A stretch of 64,000 nt of DNA. Origin: Paenibacillus sp. FSL K6-3182 (GTDB taxonomy: Bacteria > Bacillota > Bacilli > Paenibacillales > Paenibacillaceae). The notes beneath the pieces were generated by a model. The model was given only the letters and a program-made list of their open reading frames with translations, did not search any database and was not told where the DNA came from. Of the stretch, positions 61,339 to 64,000 are shown in pieces; positions within the stretch are counted from its first letter, which is position 1; every line of letters begins with the position of its first letter. The position numbers were made by a program, and so were the translations under genes. Location of the stretch: assembly GCF_037976325.1 (NCBI RefSeq), contig NZ_CP150265.1, positions 1,979,501 to 2,043,500 on the forward strand, given 5' to 3'.

Positions 61339-62712
61339 TTAAAAACCCGCTAAAAAACGGGAGTATTGAATCATCATGCGGACGGATGGACGAATTTTAT
61401 TGTCATTTAGCGGTGTGTTATCATTTTTTGACGGTTTGGAATTGACTTCCAGCAGCCACACGCGGCCTGCCGTATCCATTGCAAGATCGATGCCGAGCTC
61501 ACCGAAATGTGCTGGTATTTGCGCATCAACGCCGCGCGCGATATTTAGCGCTGCCTGTTGGAGCCGCTGCGCTGCTTCCTGCCTGCTAACCCCTGCCTGC
61601 AGATTTGATTTTGCAACAGCTTCTCCAACCGTGCTGAGCGTGCCGCCGCGCGCTAAGTTTGAGACAAAATGATGAGTACCGGCTGTACGGGCTACAATGG
61701 ATGTGATCGTCCATTTACCGCTCGAATTTTTTTGGACGAGCGCGCGGAAGTCGACTGGCCGCTTCTGGATTTCAATGAGCTGCAATCCCTGTTGAATCTG
61801 GTATCTCACGGTTTTCATCTTCGCGGATATCGTTGAGAAGAGCTTAACCAAGCTCGTAAACTGCTGCCTTCGAGTACCCGCCGAAGTCGCATACATCACT
61901 TGGTAATTGCTCGAATCAAGATGAGTGATCCGAATGATTCCTTTTCCTAAGCTGCCGCGAACAGGTTTGAGAAAGACGCTGCTGTACCGAGAGCACATTG
62001 ATTTCAGCATCGTATAGTTGCGCAGCAGATGCGACTCAGGCAAATAGCGAACCAAGCTTTCATCTTTCTTAAGCGCATCGAAAACCTCGGTTTTATCCAA
62101 AAACTTTTCATTGAAAACGGTAGTCTGATGGTGCTGTTTTACTTCTTTCATGAAATGTTGTACGCTGGGTCTGTTCTCCAATTTTCGTGAGGTAAGACGG
62201 TTATTAACGACGTCAGGAACGGGCATCGAGAGCTTCCGCCAGCCGTCGGAATAGATCCAGCCATCAATGTTGTCGATACTTGTGCCGATCTGATTAGGTG
62301 TGAAAAAATAAACGTACGCGCCTTGCGCTGTACAGGCTTCAACAAGCTCCCTGCAAAACATAGTAATGGAACCAAAGGGTTTATCCGGCATATGCGGATA
62401 ATCTCGGCTAATGAGAACGCCGATTAAAGGCCCAAAAACGAGTGTGGCAGTGCTGGCTTTGTATTGCAGTCGGATCGATGTGCCGTTTGTTAATCCCATC
62501 TGTCTGGCTAAACTTTGACTGATCCTCATTCCGTCGTACTTTGCGACAGGAATAACCTTTACATGCTGCCGAAAAGCACCAAACTTTACGAGAATGTGCT
62601 GGCCTTGAGGGATTTTCCACTGCTTTACTTGTGCTTCGCCAAGCATGAGCGTATCCTCCGGAAGCATACCGGAGCTGATCACCTGTACGGCTACTTTCGA
62701 TTTGAGCATCAT
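61339..62712 (-). CDS. YheC/YheD-family ATP-grasp protein (copy 1, long form)
   Basis: A 457-residue ATP-grasp protein and first gene of the operon. The N-terminal 95 residues are a beta-rich domain (EDTLMLGEAQVKQWKIPQ, FGAFRQHVKVIPVAKYDG, MRISQSLARQMGL), followed by VPDVVNNRLTSRK, VFLKPVRGSLGKGIIRI, HFVSNLARGGTL and LLEVNSKPSKND. AAGGAG just upstream gives the start at ATGATG 62712. It and copy 3 look like duplicates. The promoter should lie in 62713-62945, possibly a sporulation-sigma type, but I could not fix one. Confidence 0.85.
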   Translation of the reverse strand: MMLKSKVAVQVISSGMLPEDTLMLGEAQVKQWKIPQGQHILVKFGAFRQHVKVIPVAKYDGMRISQSLARQMGLTNGTSIRLQYKASTATLVFGPLIGVLISRDYPHMPDKPFGSITMFCRELVEACTAQGAYVYFFTPNQIGTSIDNIDGWIYSDGWRKLSMPVPDVVNNRLTSRKLENRPSVQHFMKEVKQHHQTTVFNEKFLDKTEVFDALKKDESLVRYLPESHLLRNYTMLKSMCSRYSSVFLKPVRGSLGKGIIRITHLDSSNYQVMYATSAGTRRQQFTSLVKLFSTISAKMKTVRYQIQQGLQLIEIQKRPVDFRALVQKNSSGKWTITSIVARTAGTHHFVSNLARGGTLSTVGEAVAKSNLQAGVSRQEAAQRLQQAALNIARGVDAQIPAHFGELGIDLAMDTAGRVWLLEVNSKPSKNDNTPLNDNKIRPSVRMMIQYSRFLAGF

Positions 62713-62945
62713 AAATCTCCTTCCAAGCAGGAGGATGACGATAAGAGGTTAGCGGCCTATAGGTGTTTTACACGAATTACTTCAGCATATGAGGACATCT
62801 ATTCCTTTGTGAATCAGAAACGGTTCTGAAGCTTGTGTTGTTTTAGCATGCTTTTCCATCAAGGATTTGGTTCTTGTATAGAATAACGGGTATGATTGGA
62901 CGTATTGAATACCAAATGAGAGCGATATGAATGGGAGAGAGACGA

Positions 62946-63281
62946 ATGAACATTTATGACAAAGCTTATGAATTAGCGAAGGCGCTTAAGGAAAGCGAAG
63001 AGGCATTGCTATTAAAGGCTGCGAAGCTGGAAGCAGAAGCTGATGCAGTAGCAAAGGCAATGCTGGATGATTTTCGCGAGCGGCAAAACTTTTTACAGCA
63101 AAAAATGATGGCTGGTGAAGAGCCTTCTGCCGAAGATATGGAGAAGATGAGCAAGCTCTATGAAGTAATTACGCTTAATCCGTTGATAGGCAAATTGATG
63201 GATGCGGAGCGCCGGTTTGCCGTCGTGTTTGAGGATGTTAACCGCATTATGTCCGATGTGCTGAAGTCCATTGTAGACTAA
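62946..63281 (+). CDS. yheA: YheA/YlbF-like protein (UPF0342)
   Basis: A 111-residue helical protein of the YlbF/YmcA/YheA superfamily. MNIYDKAYELAKALKESEE at the start and FRERQNFLQQKMMAGEEPS in the middle match the UPF0342 (YheA) pattern. YlbF and YmcA modulate RNA decay and Spo0A phosphorylation in B. subtilis, but YheA itself is uncharacterised. In B. subtilis yheA also lies near yheC/yheD. ATG 62946 was preferred over 62931 since GGGAGAGAG lies between them. Confidence 0.83.
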   Translation: MNIYDKAYELAKALKESEEALLLKAAKLEAEADAVAKAMLDDFRERQNFLQQKMMAGEEPSAEDMEKMSKLYEVITLNPLIGKLMDAERRFAVVFEDVNRIMSDVLKSIVD

Positions 63282-63371
63282 TAGGAGACATATACCCTGT
63301 CCCTCCTTCATAGAATGATTATGCGGACAAGAATATAAGCCGCTTATGACCGTGTGAAGGAGCTGAAGGGA

Positions 63372-63656
63372 ATGTTAGCTGGAAAAGGCCGTCATGTATT
63401 GTATTTGCTTATTGCGCTGGCGATGCTTGTATATGCGATTCCGCGTCTCGAGCTGAATGCGCCTTGGAGCTTGATGAGTGTATTCGGATTAGTATGGATT
63501 TTGTTCTCTTTAATCATCATAACGTCTCATGTCAATGCGCTGGTTATGAATGATGAGAGACGGAAGGAGCTCGCGCGCATTAAGAGAGCGAAGGCGCTGT
63601 TATGGGAGCAGAAGCTTGTTCAGAAGGCGACAACTGCCCGCAGAGCCCGAGGTTAG
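63372..63656 (+). CDS. Small membrane protein, unknown
   Basis: A 94-residue protein with two hydrophobic helices (about residues 7-24 and 32-53) and a long basic C-terminal tail (DERRKELARIKRAKALLWEQKL). AAGGAG nine bases before ATG 63372 supports this start. Not recognised; perhaps membrane-anchored with a nucleic-acid or protein-binding tail. Followed by a bidirectional terminator. Confidence 0.65.
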   Translation: MLAGKGRHVLYLLIALAMLVYAIPRLELNAPWSLMSVFGLVWILFSLIIITSHVNALVMNDERRKELARIKRAKALLWEQKLVQKATTARRARG

Positions 63657-63664
63657 CATACAAC

Positions 63665-63703
63665 AAAAAAAGATCCGTCGGTATTATACTGACGGATCTT
63701 TTT
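63665..63703. terminator. Bidirectional terminator
   Basis: AAAAAAAGATCCGTC pairs with GACGGATCTTTTT across an 11-base loop, with A- and T-runs on both sides. Confidence 0.88.
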
Positions 63704-63734
63704 CTTGTTTATAACCATATTTGACGAAACCTTC

Positions 63735-64000
63735 TTATTGAATTTCTTTAAATTGAACAAGCTGCTTAACGAATTTATATACCGCTTCCTGCTCCTTTAA
63801 GCTTAAGCCGTTCATTTGGTGGGCAACCTTCGTGGCATATCCTTCATCGTCAGTATCATCTGCAGCATCGGGGCTTGGAACAACGTTCACGATTCTCTCG
63901 AGAGGCGTTTGAAGGGCAAACGCGATTTTGCTTAGCACATCAATCGTTGGATTTTTTTCTCCCCGCTCAACCTGTCCCATATAGGAAGCATTTATATCAG
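63735..64000 (-). CDS. XRE-family regulator (partial, runs off right edge)
   Basis: The C-terminal part of a helix-turn-helix (HTH_3) regulator. The recognition-helix region (NASYMGQVERGEKNPTIDVLSKIAFAL) is visible and continues beyond the window edge without a start, so M at 63980 is internal. After the HTH a short acidic linker and a helix (NGLSLKEQEAVYKFVKQLVQF) follow. It resembles SinR/Xre-type single-domain regulators, but the target is unknown. Confidence 0.82.
   Translation of the reverse strand, partial: DINASYMGQVERGEKNPTIDVLSKIAFALQTPLERIVNVVPSPDAADDTDDEGYATKVAHQMNGLSLKEQEAVYKFVKQLVQFKEIQ

Noticed and set aside
1..64000. CRISPR arrays, tRNA/rRNA genes, insertion sequences
   Set aside because: No regularly spaced repeats, cloverleaf or rRNA stretches, transposase motifs or IS-type flanking repeats were noticed. 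The only repeats are within proteins or short inverted repeats.

Overview
The window looks like chromosomal DNA of a Paenibacillus-type Firmicute. The signs are S-layer-homology (SLH) proteins, a run of YheC/YheD spore-associated ATP-grasp genes, a SinI/SinR pair, LplB/YtcP-type sugar permeases beside a membrane-spanning AraC sensor, strong AGGAGG ribosome sites and many U-tailed bidirectional terminators. No rRNA, tRNA, CRISPR array or intact insertion sequence was seen. By eye, bases 1-21000 are more A+T-rich than the remainder.

Bases 1-13900 are the distal part of an exopolysaccharide (EPS) locus. It holds three related GT4 glycosyltransferases, a GT2 enzyme, a pyruvyltransferase, a membrane-anchored GH88-like hydrolase, a hexapeptide acyltransferase, a Wzx-like flippase, a tailspike-like beta-helix protein, a core-2/I-branching type GT14 enzyme and GalE. 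Next comes a convergent sinI/sinR pair (14233-14741), the biofilm switch of Bacillus.

Bases 14890-20870 are a complete paeninodin-type lasso peptide cluster: cyclase, a 45-residue precursor too short for ordinary gene calling, HPr-kinase-like peptide kinase, RRE protein, B2 protease and ABC exporter. Its promoter carries 16-bp inverted repeats, GTTCTT-N4-AAGAAC, that fit the SinR half-site GTTCTYT. Relatives of this repeat lie before the GT14 gene and galE. The main hypothesis from this window is therefore a lasso peptide co-regulated with biofilm matrix by SinR. The precursor is odd: counting from the usual leader Thr at -2, the ring-forming Asp is at core position 10, not 7-9.

Bases 20980-36040 are metabolic. 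They hold a metallophosphoesterase, a divergent AraC/PhyH-dioxygenase pair, a TcyP-like cystine symporter, two small conserved genes, a GntR regulator, a Gfo/Idh/MocA oxidoreductase, a decayed PmoA-family pseudogene, and an oligosaccharide module (AraC sensor, two permeases, solute-binding lipoprotein, convergent GH8 exo-oligoxylanase).

Bases 36400-50470 hold an HRDC/RQC-like protein, a zinc phospholipase C-like protein, CheX, an SDR, a DEAD-box helicase, an SLH protein with a folded 5' leader, a truncated PurO-like gene, a Lys/Ala/Glu-rich secreted protein behind a leader terminator, a 1224-residue SLH protein with two cysteine-poor thioredoxin-like domains, and EcsA/EcsB-like ABC genes. Bases 50570-64000 hold an aminotransferase, an AraC regulator, phosphatidylserine decarboxylase, a TspO-like membrane protein, a HAD phosphatase, five tandem YheC/YheD ATP-grasp genes with one GNAT gene, a YheA-like protein, a small membrane protein and a partial XRE regulator at the right edge.

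Functional calls rest on motifs read by eye, without database searches.
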